From: Lacipirellulaceae bacterium
GTDB lineage: Bacteria; Planctomycetota; Planctomycetia; Pirellulales; Lacipirellulaceae
Length of the DNA stretch: 64,000 nucleotides
Direction: 5' to 3'
NCBI GenBank assembly: GCA_040218535.1
Contig: JAVJRG010000005.1
Coordinates: 1,364,001-1,428,000 of the forward strand
Shown here in pieces: positions 8,363 through 16,718 of this stretch. The notes beneath the pieces are model-generated. The model did no database searches and was not told where the DNA came from. It saw nothing but the letters and a program-made list of their open reading frames with translations. Position numbers and translations under genes: made by a program. The stretch's first letter is position 1. Each line of letters starts with the position of its first letter.

Positions 8363-9442
8363 ATGAGCGTAGCCATTGTCACCGGATCGGCAGGTTTGAT
8401 TGGATCGGAAGCCTCGAAATACTTTGCCAATGCTGGCATGGATATTGTCGGAATCGACAATGACATGCGTGCCGAGTTTTTTGGCGAAGAAGCTTCAACT
8501 CGTTGGAATCGTGATCGTCTGAAGAACGAGCTGGGCGATCGCTACACGCACGAATCGATTGATATTCGTGATGAAGCTGCCATCGAGTCGCTGTTTAAGC
8601 GTTACGGAAACGACATCAAGTTAGTGGTCCACACAGCCGCTCAGCCCTCGCATGACTGGGCAGCGCGTGATCCGAAGAAGGACTTCACCGTCAATGCGAA
8701 CGGCACCTTGAACCTCCTGCAGGCCGTACGCGAAATCTGCCCCGAGGCAGTATTCATCTTTACTTCGACAAACAAAGTCTACGGCGACACACCCAACCGC
8801 CTGCCTTTGATCGAACAGGAAACGCGGTGGGAAATCGACCCCTCCCATGAGTACGCCGGGGGTATCCCAGAAACAATGTCGATCGACCACACCATGCACA
8901 GCTTATTCGGCGCCTCAAAAGTAGCCGCGGATGTTTTGGTGCAAGAGTATGGTCGCTACTTCGACATGAGGACCGCGTGCTTCCGTGGCGGCTGCCTGAC
9001 GGGGCCGAGTCACTCGGGCACCAAGCTCCATGGTTTTCTCGCCTATCTGATGAAGTGTGCCGTGACCGGCGATCACTACACCGTGTTTGGCTACAAGGGG
9101 AAGCAGGTCCGCGACAACATCCACAGTCACGATTTGATCCGTGCTTTCGATGCCTTCTACCAGAACCCGAAGTCGGCAGCCGTCTATAACCTTGGGGGTG
9201 GTCGTCATAGCAATTGCTCGATGCTCGAAGCGATCTCGCTCTGCGAAGAAATCGCGGGCCGCAAAATGCAGCATAGCTATGAGGAGCAGAACCGCGCCGG
9301 TGACCACATTTGGTGGATCAGCGACCTAACATGTTTCCAGACCGACTATCCCGACTACCAACTGAAGTACGACGTTCCAGAGATTCTCAAGCAGATCTAT
9401 GAAGCGAATGTCGACCGCTGGATGGAGACCGCCGAAGCATGA
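8363..9442 (+). CDS. NAD-dependent sugar epimerase, CDP-paratose 2-epimerase-like (extended SDR)
   Basis: A 359-residue extended short-chain dehydrogenase. Residues 4-14 hold the dinucleotide motif (TGSAGLIG); [10 protein letters not shown] near 133-142 and FRGGCLTGP are hallmarks of the RfbE-like group. The catalytic Y-x3-K appears as F182-G-A-S-K186: the tyrosine is phenylalanine. I recall such F variants in close homologues, so this may be a subfamily trait rather than a dead enzyme. The ATG at 8363 is preferred over an in-frame TTG at 8324 because AAGGAAG lies seven to ten bases upstream. The gene overlaps the next by four bases (ATGA). It likely makes a nucleotide sugar for the exopolysaccharide. 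Confidence 0.85.
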   Translation: MSVAIVTGSAGLIGSEASKYFANAGMDIVGIDNDMRAEFFGEEASTRWNRDRLKNELGDRYTHESIDIRDEAAIESLFKRYGNDIKLVVHTAAQPSHDWAARDPKKDFTVNANGTLNLLQAVREICPEAVFIFTSTNKVYGDTPNRLPLIEQETRWEIDPSHEYAGGIPETMSIDHTMHSLFGASKVAADVLVQEYGRYFDMRTACFRGGCLTGPSHSGTKLHGFLAYLMKCAVTGDHYTVFGYKGKQVRDNIHSHDLIRAFDAFYQNPKSAAVYNLGGGRHSNCSMLEAISLCEEIAGRKMQHSYEEQNRAGDHIWWISDLTCFQTDYPDYQLKYDVPEILKQIYEANVDRWMETAEA

Positions 9443-10245
9443 TCGATCAAGGGAAGCACAATGTTCTGGGAATCGATGTCAGCGCTGTCGACTACGACGG
9501 TGCGGTCGATCGCATCGTTGAGGCGGCACGCAACCGACAGCCATTGGCGGTTTCCGCCCTGGCGGTGCACGGCGTGATGACTGGGGTTTCCGATCCAGAG
9601 CATCGTTACCGCTTGAATCAGTTCGATTTGATTTGCCCGGATGGGCAGCCGGTTCGCTGGGCACTCAAGGGGCTGCATGGGGTCGGGCTCGCCGATCGGG
9701 TTTATGGCCCTCGCCTCATGCTAGAAACTTGCGAAGCAGCGGCTGAGAACGGCTTGCCAATCTTTCTGTTTGGTGGCAGCGAGGAACTGCTCGACAAGCT
9801 ACAGACAGAGTTGCGGAAGAAGTTCCCTGAGTTGCAAATTGCTGGTCGCAGGGCTTCGAAGTTTCGCAAACTAGACTCCGTCGAGTGGGAAGAGCTGGTT
9901 GAAGAGGTCAACAACAGCGGTGCTTCGGTACTGTTTGTCGGCCTCGGCTGCCCTCGCCAGGAAGTGTTCACTTACGAGATCCGCGATGCGGTCTCCATGC
10001 CAACGTTAGCGGTTGGTGCTGCGTTCAACTTCCATGCCGGAGACCTACCACAGGCTCCTCCTCGAATGCAGCGGCTCGGCTTGGAATGGCTCTATCGCCT
10101 CATTCAGGAACCGCGTCGCCTGTGGCGTCGCTACTTACTGCTGAACCCCGCGTACGTCTCGTTGCTGGCACTGCAGAAGCTAGGAGTCTACAGCGTGCAG
10201 CGCGACAACCTCCAACCTCCCCAGAATCAGGTTTTGTACGGCTAA
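9439..10245 (+). CDS. WecG/TagA/CpsF family glycosyltransferase (GT26)
   Basis: A 268-residue GT26 protein. Clear family blocks: the CPDGQPV region (as [14 protein letters not shown] near 55-68), [25 protein letters not shown] near 157, and the C-terminal block [19 protein letters not shown] followed by [18 protein letters not shown]. The C-terminal amphipathic arginine-rich helix is the known membrane-association and acceptor-lipid region. Members transfer N-acetylmannosamine or uronic acid to lipid-linked GlcNAc. The start overlaps the epimerase stop (ATGA), so the two are probably translated together. Confidence 0.92.
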   Translation: MIDQGKHNVLGIDVSAVDYDGAVDRIVEAARNRQPLAVSALAVHGVMTGVSDPEHRYRLNQFDLICPDGQPVRWALKGLHGVGLADRVYGPRLMLETCEAAAENGLPIFLFGGSEELLDKLQTELRKKFPELQIAGRRASKFRKLDSVEWEELVEEVNNSGASVLFVGLGCPRQEVFTYEIRDAVSMPTLAVGAAFNFHAGDLPQAPPRMQRLGLEWLYRLIQEPRRLWRRYLLLNPAYVSLLALQKLGVYSVQRDNLQPPQNQVLYG

Positions 10246-10247
10246 GT

Positions 10248-11036
10248 ATGGCTCTCTCGGCAACCATCCCTGATAAATCTTCGAACGCGGCAGGTTCACA
10301 TGCTGACGCGGCTGCAGAGTATGCAGTCTCGGTGGTGGTGCCGATCTATAACGAACGTGAGTGCCTCGATGCGATGTTGGAATCCCTCGTGGATCTCCAG
10401 GAAGAATGCGGCGAAGCCTACGACTTCGAGTTTCTACTTATCGACGACGGAAGTAGCGACGGCACGAGCCAGATGCTCAGCGAAAGAGCAGAGAGTCGTG
10501 CAAACTTTCGTGTCATCCATCACGAACAGAACCTAGGCATTGCCGCGGCGATCCAAACTGGAATTCACAATGCCAGCCGCGAGATCGTGGCCTCGATCGA
10601 TGCGGATGGCTCCTACGACCCGAGCTTGCTTGGCTCCATGGTTCCGCTGCTAACCGAGGGGGTCGATGTCGTGACAGCCTCTCCGTACCACCCGGAAGGG
10701 GCGGTCGAAGGCGTTTCTGCCTGGCGGATTGGGCTCTCCAAAGTCGCTTCGCGGCTCTATCGAGTTGCTACAGGCCGGAAGCTCTTCTGCGCAACGAGCT
10801 GCTTCCGCATCTATCGCCGGTCGTCGGTGATCGACTGTCCGCCTAAGAATCGTGGATATGTGGGCGTGGCTGAATTATTGTGGAATGTTCAACATGCTGG
10901 CGGAGCCGTCGTTGAGCATCCGGCAACTTTGCGTGTGCGAACGGCCGGCCAATCGAAAATGAAAATCGCCAAGGCAGCCCGTGGGCATTTAAGGCTTATG
11001 GGCAGCATTGTGAAACAGAGGATGATGAAAAGGTAA
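10248..11036 (+). CDS. Glycosyltransferase family 2, dolichyl-phosphate-mannose-synthase-like
   Basis: About 262 residues from the ATG at 10248, two bases after the preceding stop; a longer in-frame reading from 10086 would overlap the GT26 gene and is not accepted. A GT-A domain is visible: VSVVVPIYNERECL, FEFLLIDDGSSDGT, the G-I-A-A-A-I loop, and the DxD region SIDADGSYDP. The layout matches DPM1/GtrB-type GT2 enzymes that act on polyprenyl phosphate, but no C-terminal membrane helices are present, only a basic end. It may supply a lipid-linked sugar for the GT39-like membrane transferase further down the cluster; that link is inference. Confidence 0.85.
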   Translation: MALSATIPDKSSNAAGSHADAAAEYAVSVVVPIYNERECLDAMLESLVDLQEECGEAYDFEFLLIDDGSSDGTSQMLSERAESRANFRVIHHEQNLGIAAAIQTGIHNASREIVASIDADGSYDPSLLGSMVPLLTEGVDVVTASPYHPEGAVEGVSAWRIGLSKVASRLYRVATGRKLFCATSCFRIYRRSSVIDCPPKNRGYVGVAELLWNVQHAGGAVVEHPATLRVRTAGQSKMKIAKAARGHLRLMGSIVKQRMMKR

Positions 11037-11098
11037 TCGTAACGAACCATTGATAGCTGCATTAACATCTATTTGATTTTGGAAGTAAAGGTAAACCC

Positions 11099-12331
11099 GT
11101 GGCAACTGATTTGAAGCAACCTGTGAAGAAGATGGATCTGCCTTCGGACCAAGACTACACCGGACGCGAGATGGGCGACGAGGAAATGCTCCTCTTGGGT
11201 GAAGCGATCGCCAGTGGAACGCTCACTAGCACCAAAGGCAAGTTCGTCAAAAAGCTTGAGGAACAGTTTGCCAAGTATGTCGGCATGGACAAGTGCTATG
11301 CCGTGAACTCGGGGACCGGCGGCCTGCACACAGCTATCGCCGCGATTGATCCCGAGCCGGGTGACGAGATCATCACGACTTCGATCACCGACATGGGGGG
11401 GCTGACGCCAATCATTTATCAGTCGGCGATCCCCGTCTTTGCTGACGTTGACCCTCTCACCTACAACGTCACGCCCGAGTCGATCGAGGCCGTGATTAGC
11501 GAGCGGACCAAGGCCATCATGGTCACGCATCTGTTCGGTAATCCCTGCCGAATGAATGAGATCATGGAAATCGCTCGCAGTCGCAATATCCCCGTGATCG
11601 AAGATTGTGCCCAAGCCTTTGGGGCAACCATCGATAGCAAGATGATTGGCACCTTCGGCGACATCGGTTGTTTTAGCCTCCAGCAGGGGAAGCATATCAC
11701 CTCGGGTGAAGGCGGCCTGGTTGTTTCCAACGATGAAGCCCTGGCGCGACGGATGTACTTGTTCATCAACAAGGCGTGGGGTTATGGCGATCCGAAGCCA
11801 GATCATTACTTCTTGGCTCTGAACTATCGTATGAACGAGTTGACGGGAGCGGTCGCGCTAGCGCAATTGCAAAAACTGGCTGACTTTGTCGAACGACGCA
11901 CAGCCATCGCTGCGGCAATGACCGAAGGTCTCGCTGACTTGCCAGGGGTTCATCCTCCGGCGGTTGACCCTGGCATGAAGCACACCTACTGGAAGTACTG
12001 CCTGCGGGTCGAAAGCGATAAGCTTGAAGGCGGACTCGATGAGCTCGCAAAGCGACTCAAGGATCGCGGTATTTTCTGCGGTCCTCGCTACATTCAAAAG
12101 CCGGCTTTCGAGTGCGAAGTGTTGCGAGATCAGCGTACTTTCGGGAACAGCCGATTCCCCTTCACGCTAGCCCGCCCTGAGGCGGTTGACTACAGCCGTG
12201 AAAAGTTCCCCGGGACTTATGAGGCGTTGGCGAATGTGTTGGTGCTGGCACTGAATGAGAAGTACGAGTCTCAGCACGTTGACTACGTCGTGCAAAACAT
12301 CCGCGAAGTGACGCACGAAATCGCTTTGTAA
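11099..12331 (+). CDS. DegT/DnrJ/EryC1-family sugar aminotransferase
   Basis: A 410-residue fold-type-I PLP enzyme. It has the SGTGGLHTAI phosphate-binding turn near 71-80, the PLP-ring aspartate in VIEDCAQAFGA (Asp169), and the Schiff-base lysine in SLQQGKHITSGEGG (Lys198), so it should be an aminotransferase rather than a dehydratase such as ColD, which carries His here. Members aminate keto-sugars on nucleotide carriers. The start is GTG at 11099 with AAAGG a few bases upstream. Together with the oxidoreductase and acetyltransferase genes that follow it resembles the WbpB-WbpE-WbpD set for acetamido sugars; the exact sugar is inference. Confidence 0.9.
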   Translation: MATDLKQPVKKMDLPSDQDYTGREMGDEEMLLLGEAIASGTLTSTKGKFVKKLEEQFAKYVGMDKCYAVNSGTGGLHTAIAAIDPEPGDEIITTSITDMGGLTPIIYQSAIPVFADVDPLTYNVTPESIEAVISERTKAIMVTHLFGNPCRMNEIMEIARSRNIPVIEDCAQAFGATIDSKMIGTFGDIGCFSLQQGKHITSGEGGLVVSNDEALARRMYLFINKAWGYGDPKPDHYFLALNYRMNELTGAVALAQLQKLADFVERRTAIAAAMTEGLADLPGVHPPAVDPGMKHTYWKYCLRVESDKLEGGLDELAKRLKDRGIFCGPRYIQKPAFECEVLRDQRTFGNSRFPFTLARPEAVDYSREKFPGTYEALANVLVLALNEKYESQHVDYVVQNIREVTHEIAL

Positions 12332-12343
12332 AACTATTTCGTC

Positions 12344-12494
12344 GGGTATGCCGAGGCACGAGGCGTACTTGAAATATGGTCTAACAGTCGAAAGGTCGAA
12401 GTGTCAGAGAGTCTCAAATGGAGCCTTGTCTTCGACTCTTCGACCTTTCGACATTTTGACTCAGTTCTGGTATGCCTCGTGCCTCGGCATACCC
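12344..12494. repeat. 151-bp inverted-repeat element (MITE/REP-like) with nested palindromes
   Basis: Outer arms of 25 bases (12344-12368 and 12470-12494) are inverted copies with one mismatch and carry GTATGCCGAGGCACGAGG. Inner arms GTCGAAAGGTCGAAG (12387-12401 and 12438-12452) are perfect inverted copies, and each is itself a doubled GTCGAA unit. The element has no coding capacity and ends 18 bases before the next start codon; an AAGAAGG Shine-Dalgarno follows it. Confidence 0.7.
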
Positions 12495-12512
12495 TACAAG
12501 AAGGTTTCTCAG

Positions 12513-13532
12513 ATGAGTGAAGCTCAAACCCCTGTCCGTTTCGGACTCGTCGGAGCAGGCGCGATTGCGCAGGCCTACGCTCAGGCGTTTGCCATTTCAG
12601 ATCAGGTGAAACTGGTCGCGGTCGCCGATTGTCGGATCGAAGCTGCAGAAGCTCTGGCGGAAACTGCCGGAGCTGCATCTTTCCCAAGCGTTGAGACAAT
12701 GGTCGAAGAGATGGATCTCGATGCGGTCATCGTTTCCACACCACCGGTAACGCACGATGAAGTCTGCAAGGTGCTTTTCAACCGCGGCATCAATGTGCTG
12801 TGCGAGAAGCCACTGGCCATCGATTCAGAAACTGCAGGCGAAATGGCGAAGCAGGCCCAAGAAGCTGGAGTCATTTTCACAATGGCTTCGAAGTTTCGAT
12901 ATGTCGCTGACGTTGCTCAAGCGAAGTCGATCATCGCCTCGGGAGTTCTCGGCGAGGTAGTGCTTTTTGAGAATGTATTTACCGGTCGCGTAGATATGAC
13001 CCATCGCTGGAACTCCGATCCGACCATTTCCGGCGGTGGAGTACTGATTGATAACGGTACGCACTCCGTGGATATCACCCGGTACTTCCTAGGTGAGTTG
13101 ACCGAGATTCAGGCCATGGAAGGTAACCGGATTCAAGAACTTCCCGTCGAGGATACCGCCAAGATGTTCGTCCGCGGCAAGAGCGGCGTCGTGGCGAGCA
13201 TTGATCTCTCCTGGAGTGTCAGTAAAGAGTTGCCCTACTTTATTGCCGTCTACGGCAGTGCCGGCACGCTACTCGTCGGTTGGCAGGAGTCGAAGTACCG
13301 ACGCAGCAGTGACAAAGAGTGGACTGTGTTCGGCAAGGGTTACCAGAAGGTTGCAGCTTTTCAGCGACAACTTGAAAACTTCGCTGGGGCCATTCGTGGT
13401 ACGGAATCACTTCTCGTCGAACCAGCAGACGCCTTGGCATCGGTGAGTGTGATCGAAGCCGCCTACCGTTCGCTCGCTAAAGGTGACTGGGAGCCGATCG
13501 CGGAGTCCTCAGCAACACCGGTAACTGCCTAA
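12513..13532 (+). CDS. Gfo/Idh/MocA-family oxidoreductase
   Basis: A 339-residue NAD(P)-dependent oxidoreductase. The Rossmann motif GLVGAGAIAQAYAQAF (11-26) and the family signature EKP at 98-100 (NVLCEKPLAI) are intact; the later DNGTHSVDITRYF block supplies the usual catalytic His and Asp. The ATG at 12513 is preceded by AAGAAGG; a longer in-frame reading back to 12348 only translates the repeat element and is rejected. WbpB/WlbA, which oxidise UDP-N-acetylglucosaminuronate, belong to this family, and the flanking aminotransferase and acetyltransferase genes fit that pathway. Other sugar substrates are possible. Confidence 0.88.
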   Translation: MSEAQTPVRFGLVGAGAIAQAYAQAFAISDQVKLVAVADCRIEAAEALAETAGAASFPSVETMVEEMDLDAVIVSTPPVTHDEVCKVLFNRGINVLCEKPLAIDSETAGEMAKQAQEAGVIFTMASKFRYVADVAQAKSIIASGVLGEVVLFENVFTGRVDMTHRWNSDPTISGGGVLIDNGTHSVDITRYFLGELTEIQAMEGNRIQELPVEDTAKMFVRGKSGVVASIDLSWSVSKELPYFIAVYGSAGTLLVGWQESKYRRSSDKEWTVFGKGYQKVAAFQRQLENFAGAIRGTESLLVEPADALASVSVIEAAYRSLAKGDWEPIAESSATPVTA

Positions 13533-13546
13533 CTTCGATCTTCGGT

Positions 13547-14191
13547 ATGTCAGACATTTCTCCATCGTTCGTTCACCCTACCGCGATTGTTGAGGATGGG
13601 GTGCGTCTTGGCAGTGGCACGAGCGTCTGGGACTCGGTGCATATTCGTCGAGACGCCGTTCTGGGCGACGAGTGCATCGTGGGCGGAAAGTCGACGATCG
13701 CCTACGAAGTGAAGATCGGCCATCGGGTGAAAATCAACTCGATGGTTTACATCTGCTACGGCGTCACGATAGAAGATGGGGTGATGATTTCAGCCGGTAC
13801 GATTTTTACAAACGATGTTTTCCCTCGCGCAACGACCCCCGACCTCCAGCAGCTTCGCGGCTCTGACCCAGACGAAGAAACGCAAGAAACCCTGGTTGCC
13901 GAAGGTGCGACTATTGGTGCGGGCTGCATCATTGGGAGCAATCTACGCATCGGGAGATTTGCGATGGTTGGCATGGGGAGCGTGGTAACTCGTGACATTG
14001 AAGATTTCCATTTGGTCGTGGGCAACCCGGCCCGCTCGGTCGGGTGCGTTTGTCGTTGTGGTCAGCCGTTGCTGAAGTGGCCCGAGGGCGTTCCAAGCGG
14101 AGAAGTTGATTCTGTATGCGGAAAGTGCGCTCGGGAATATGTCATCATCGATGGCAAGGTCAGTGAGCAGCAGCCCAGCGGGGTGAGTTGA
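13547..14191 (+). CDS. Hexapeptide-repeat acyltransferase with C-terminal zinc-ribbon-like tail
   Basis: A 214-residue protein. Residues 9-160 form hexapeptide repeats (left-handed beta helix) as in WbpD-like sugar N-acetyltransferases: GDECIVGG, NSMVYICYGVTIEDG, the extended loop TNDVFPRATTPD, and GCIIGSNLRIG; a VGNPARSVG end is typical. After the helix, a tail of about 45 residues has C169-x-C171-G and C191-G-K-C194, two knuckles able to bind one zinc. The tail is also known from some WbpD-like relatives but its role is unclear. The stop codon overlaps the following ATG by one base. Together with the two genes before it, it probably completes an acetamido sugar. Confidence 0.88.
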   Translation: MSDISPSFVHPTAIVEDGVRLGSGTSVWDSVHIRRDAVLGDECIVGGKSTIAYEVKIGHRVKINSMVYICYGVTIEDGVMISAGTIFTNDVFPRATTPDLQQLRGSDPDEETQETLVAEGATIGAGCIIGSNLRIGRFAMVGMGSVVTRDIEDFHLVVGNPARSVGCVCRCGQPLLKWPEGVPSGEVDSVCGKCAREYVIIDGKVSEQQPSGVS

Positions 14192-15609
14192 TGTCAACCG
14201 ACCAATCAAGAGATTTCCCAAGCAGAAAATGGGCAGTCATCGGCGGCGGCATGCTGGGCCTTACCACCGCTCGCGGCTTAGCCGAGGCAGGTCAGCAAGT
14301 CACCCTCTACGAATCCGCCCCCGAAATCGGCGGCTTAGCCGGTGCCTGGCAACTAGGCGATTGCACGTGGGACCGGCATTACCACGTGACTTTGCTTTCA
14401 GATCTTCGAATTAGAGCTTTGCTCGCGGAACTTGGCCTGGAAGAAGAGATGCGTTGGGTCGAAACAAAGACCGGCTTCTTCACCGACGGCAAGCTCTACT
14501 CGATGTCGAGTACCCCTGAGTTTTTGAAGTTTCCGCCGTTGCGTTTGATCGACAAACTACGACTTGGCGGCACGATCTTTATGGCTTCCAAGCGTAAGGA
14601 TTGGCAAGCGTTAGAGAAAGTCCCAGTTGCCGATTGGCTTTCGAAGTGGTCGGGCCGACGCACCTTTGAGAAGATTTGGCTGCCACTGCTGAAAGCAAAG
14701 CTCGGTGAAACCTACCAGCGTTGCTCAGCCTCGTTCATTTGGGCAACGATTGCTCGCATGTATAAAGCACGGCAGAGTGGTCTAAAAAAGGAAATGTTCG
14801 GTTACGTCCCCGGAGGATACGCCAGAATCCTAGAACGTTTCGCGGCTTCGCTTGAGATGCGCAGCGTCGAGTTGCGAACAAGTTCCCCCATCAAGAGAAT
14901 CACGACCGAAGGTGCTGCCAAGGTTCAAGTCGAAACCGAGGAAGGCATACAGGAGTATGATCGTGTCGTTTTGACAACGCCTTCATCGCTCATTCCAAAG
15001 CTGTGCCCGCAGCTATCGCATGAAGAGCAAGAACAGCACGAAGCAATCGAGTACCTGGGTATCCTTTGTCCTTCAGTCGTATTGAAGAAGCCGCTCGCCG
15101 AGTATTACGTAACCAACATTACCGACTCGGGCATTCCCTTTACAGCAGTCATCGAGATGACGACTCTGGTCGACACCGCGGAATTCGGCGGCAACTCGCT
15201 TGTTTACCTTCCACGCTACGCGGCGCACGACGACGAGGCCTGGGGATGGAGCGACGAACAGATCGAGGAGAAGTTTCTCTCGGCGCTTGATAAGATGTAT
15301 CCTGATTTCAGTCGCGAAGATGTTCTGGCGTTTCGCGTTTCGCGAGCAAAACACGTCATGGCGTTACCAACACTTGAATACTCGACGAAGCTACCGCCCA
15401 TGAAAACGAGCGTACCCAACGTCTTTGCCGTGAACTCAGCACACATCGTCAAAGGCACACTGAACGTCAACGAAGTCGTCGAACTCGCCGAAGCGGCACT
15501 CGAAGAAGTACTGCTGCCCTCGCTCAATCATGAACACCTATCAGCCGAGAATTCAACCTTCCCAAAGACCGAGAAGAACCGACACAAACCTGCATTAAGC
15601 CACGGATGA
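14191..15609 (+). CDS. FAD-dependent oxidoreductase (protoporphyrinogen-oxidase / UGM-like)
   Basis: A 472-residue flavoprotein. The N-terminus has the dinucleotide motif AVIGGGMLGLTTARGLAEAG followed by the acidic YES ribose-binding residue and the GGLAGAW segment typical of amine-oxidase/UDP-galactopyranose-mutase-like enzymes; HYHVTLLSD follows, a substrate-region motif common in polysaccharide-cluster members. ATG 14191 overlaps the previous stop as TGATG; an in-frame TTG lies three bases earlier. The last three residues and the stop codon are encoded by the left arm of a repeat (15599-15616). The reaction is unknown; modification of a lipid-linked or nucleotide sugar is the contextual guess. 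Confidence 0.82.
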   Translation: MSTDQSRDFPSRKWAVIGGGMLGLTTARGLAEAGQQVTLYESAPEIGGLAGAWQLGDCTWDRHYHVTLLSDLRIRALLAELGLEEEMRWVETKTGFFTDGKLYSMSSTPEFLKFPPLRLIDKLRLGGTIFMASKRKDWQALEKVPVADWLSKWSGRRTFEKIWLPLLKAKLGETYQRCSASFIWATIARMYKARQSGLKKEMFGYVPGGYARILERFAASLEMRSVELRTSSPIKRITTEGAAKVQVETEEGIQEYDRVVLTTPSSLIPKLCPQLSHEEQEQHEAIEYLGILCPSVVLKKPLAEYYVTNITDSGIPFTAVIEMTTLVDTAEFGGNSLVYLPRYAAHDDEAWGWSDEQIEEKFLSALDKMYPDFSREDVLAFRVSRAKHVMALPTLEYSTKLPPMKTSVPNVFAVNSAHIVKGTLNVNEVVELAEAALEEVLLPSLNHEHLSAENSTFPKTEKNRHKPALSHG

Positions 15610-15678
15610 CACGGATTCTATTCGGATGAAATGTAATACCCTACATACTCGATCCGTGAAATCCGTGTCATCCGTGGC
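15599..15678. repeat. Perfect 18-bp inverted repeat of the ATCCGTGTCATCCGTGG family
   Basis: Arms at 15599-15616 and 15661-15678 are perfect inverted copies; each contains two tandem CATCCGTG-like units. The left arm supplies the stop codon of the flavoprotein gene. The right arm is followed by a run of A and ends 44 bases before the next start. Relatives are at 38127-38261 and 59903-59924. Confidence 0.75.
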
Positions 15679-15722
15679 AAAAAAACTAGAGTCACCACAC
15701 CAGCAACTTTCTGAAACTGGAC

Positions 15723-16718
15723 ATGCCTAAACGTCTCGCCAGCCTCTCGCTCGACCTCGATAATAAGTGGTCGTATATGAAAACCCACGGCGACGCTGGT
15801 TGGGAAGCGTTTCCGTCGTATCTCGACGTCGTCGTGCCACGAGTGCTAAAGTTTCTAGAACAGAGGAACCTCAAGATCACCTTCTTCGTGGTCGGGCAAG
15901 ATGCTGCTCTGCCAGAAAACACCAAGGCGTTGCGGTCGCTCGCCGATGCAGGGCACGAAATTGGAAATCACTCGTTTCACCACGAGCCATGGCTCCACCT
16001 CTATTCGCCAGAGCAGATTGAGGAAGAGTTACAACGGGCAGAAGAAGCGATCGAGGCAGCAACAGGGCAACGACCAACCGGTTTCCGCGGCCCCGGCTTT
16101 AGCTTCTCCCAGCAACTCCTGCAGACGCTCTCGAAGCGAGGTTACGAATATGACGGTTCGACGTTTCCCACCTTTCTCGGGCCACTCGCTCGCTTGTACT
16201 ACTTCTTCACTTCAGATCTGACGCCTGAGGAGAAAGCTGACCGCAAGCAGCTCTTCGGAAAGTTCAGCGAGGGTTTCCGCTCGCTCAAACCTTATCGATG
16301 GCCCGGCATCCTGCCGGAATTGCTCGAGATTCCTGTCACGACGATGCCCCTGTTCAAGGTGCCCATCCACGTTAGTTACTTGCTTTACCTTGGGCAGTAC
16401 TCGCAAGTCCTGGCGATGACGCATTTCCGCCTGGCACTACGACTTTGCCAACTAGCACGGGTTGAACCTTCGCTACTGTTGCATCCTTTGGATTTCATGG
16501 GGAAGGAAGACGATAGCGACTTGGCGTTCTTTCCCGCCATGGGGAGATCCGCCAAAGAGAAAATCGAACTGGTCGGTAAGGCGGTCGACCTGATGGCTTC
16601 GCGTTGGCAAGTCGTGACTATGCGTGATCATGCGCAGGCAATCCTTTCACGACAATCGTCGAACGTGACAAAGCATGCCTCGAAATTGTCGAACGCAACC
16701 GAGGCGGCTTCACCATGA
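15723..16718 (+). CDS. Polysaccharide deacetylase (NodB domain, CE4)
   Basis: A 331-residue protein with a NodB catalytic core at about 7-140. Metal-site landmarks: the first motif SLDLDNKW (Asp11 and Asp13), the H-S-F-H-H motif at 83-87 (GNHSFHH) and the R-G-P motif in GFRGPGFSF. CE4 enzymes remove N-acetyl groups from glycans such as GlcNAc polymers. The remaining 190 residues contain aromatic, hydrophobic stretches but no obvious signal peptide, so it may act in the cytoplasm or be membrane-associated. Its stop overlaps the sulfotransferase start (ATGA at 16715). It suggests that the cluster product carries free amino groups. Confidence 0.87.
   Translation: MPKRLASLSLDLDNKWSYMKTHGDAGWEAFPSYLDVVVPRVLKFLEQRNLKITFFVVGQDAALPENTKALRSLADAGHEIGNHSFHHEPWLHLYSPEQIEEELQRAEEAIEAATGQRPTGFRGPGFSFSQQLLQTLSKRGYEYDGSTFPTFLGPLARLYYFFTSDLTPEEKADRKQLFGKFSEGFRSLKPYRWPGILPELLEIPVTTMPLFKVPIHVSYLLYLGQYSQVLAMTHFRLALRLCQLARVEPSLLLHPLDFMGKEDDSDLAFFPAMGRSAKEKIELVGKAVDLMASRWQVVTMRDHAQAILSRQSSNVTKHASKLSNATEAASP

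Noticed and set aside
10086-10247. Longer 5' end for the second GT2 gene
   Set aside because: It lies inside the GT26 gene in another frame and adds Arg/Ser-rich residues unlike the family; ATG 10248 is two bases after the preceding stop.
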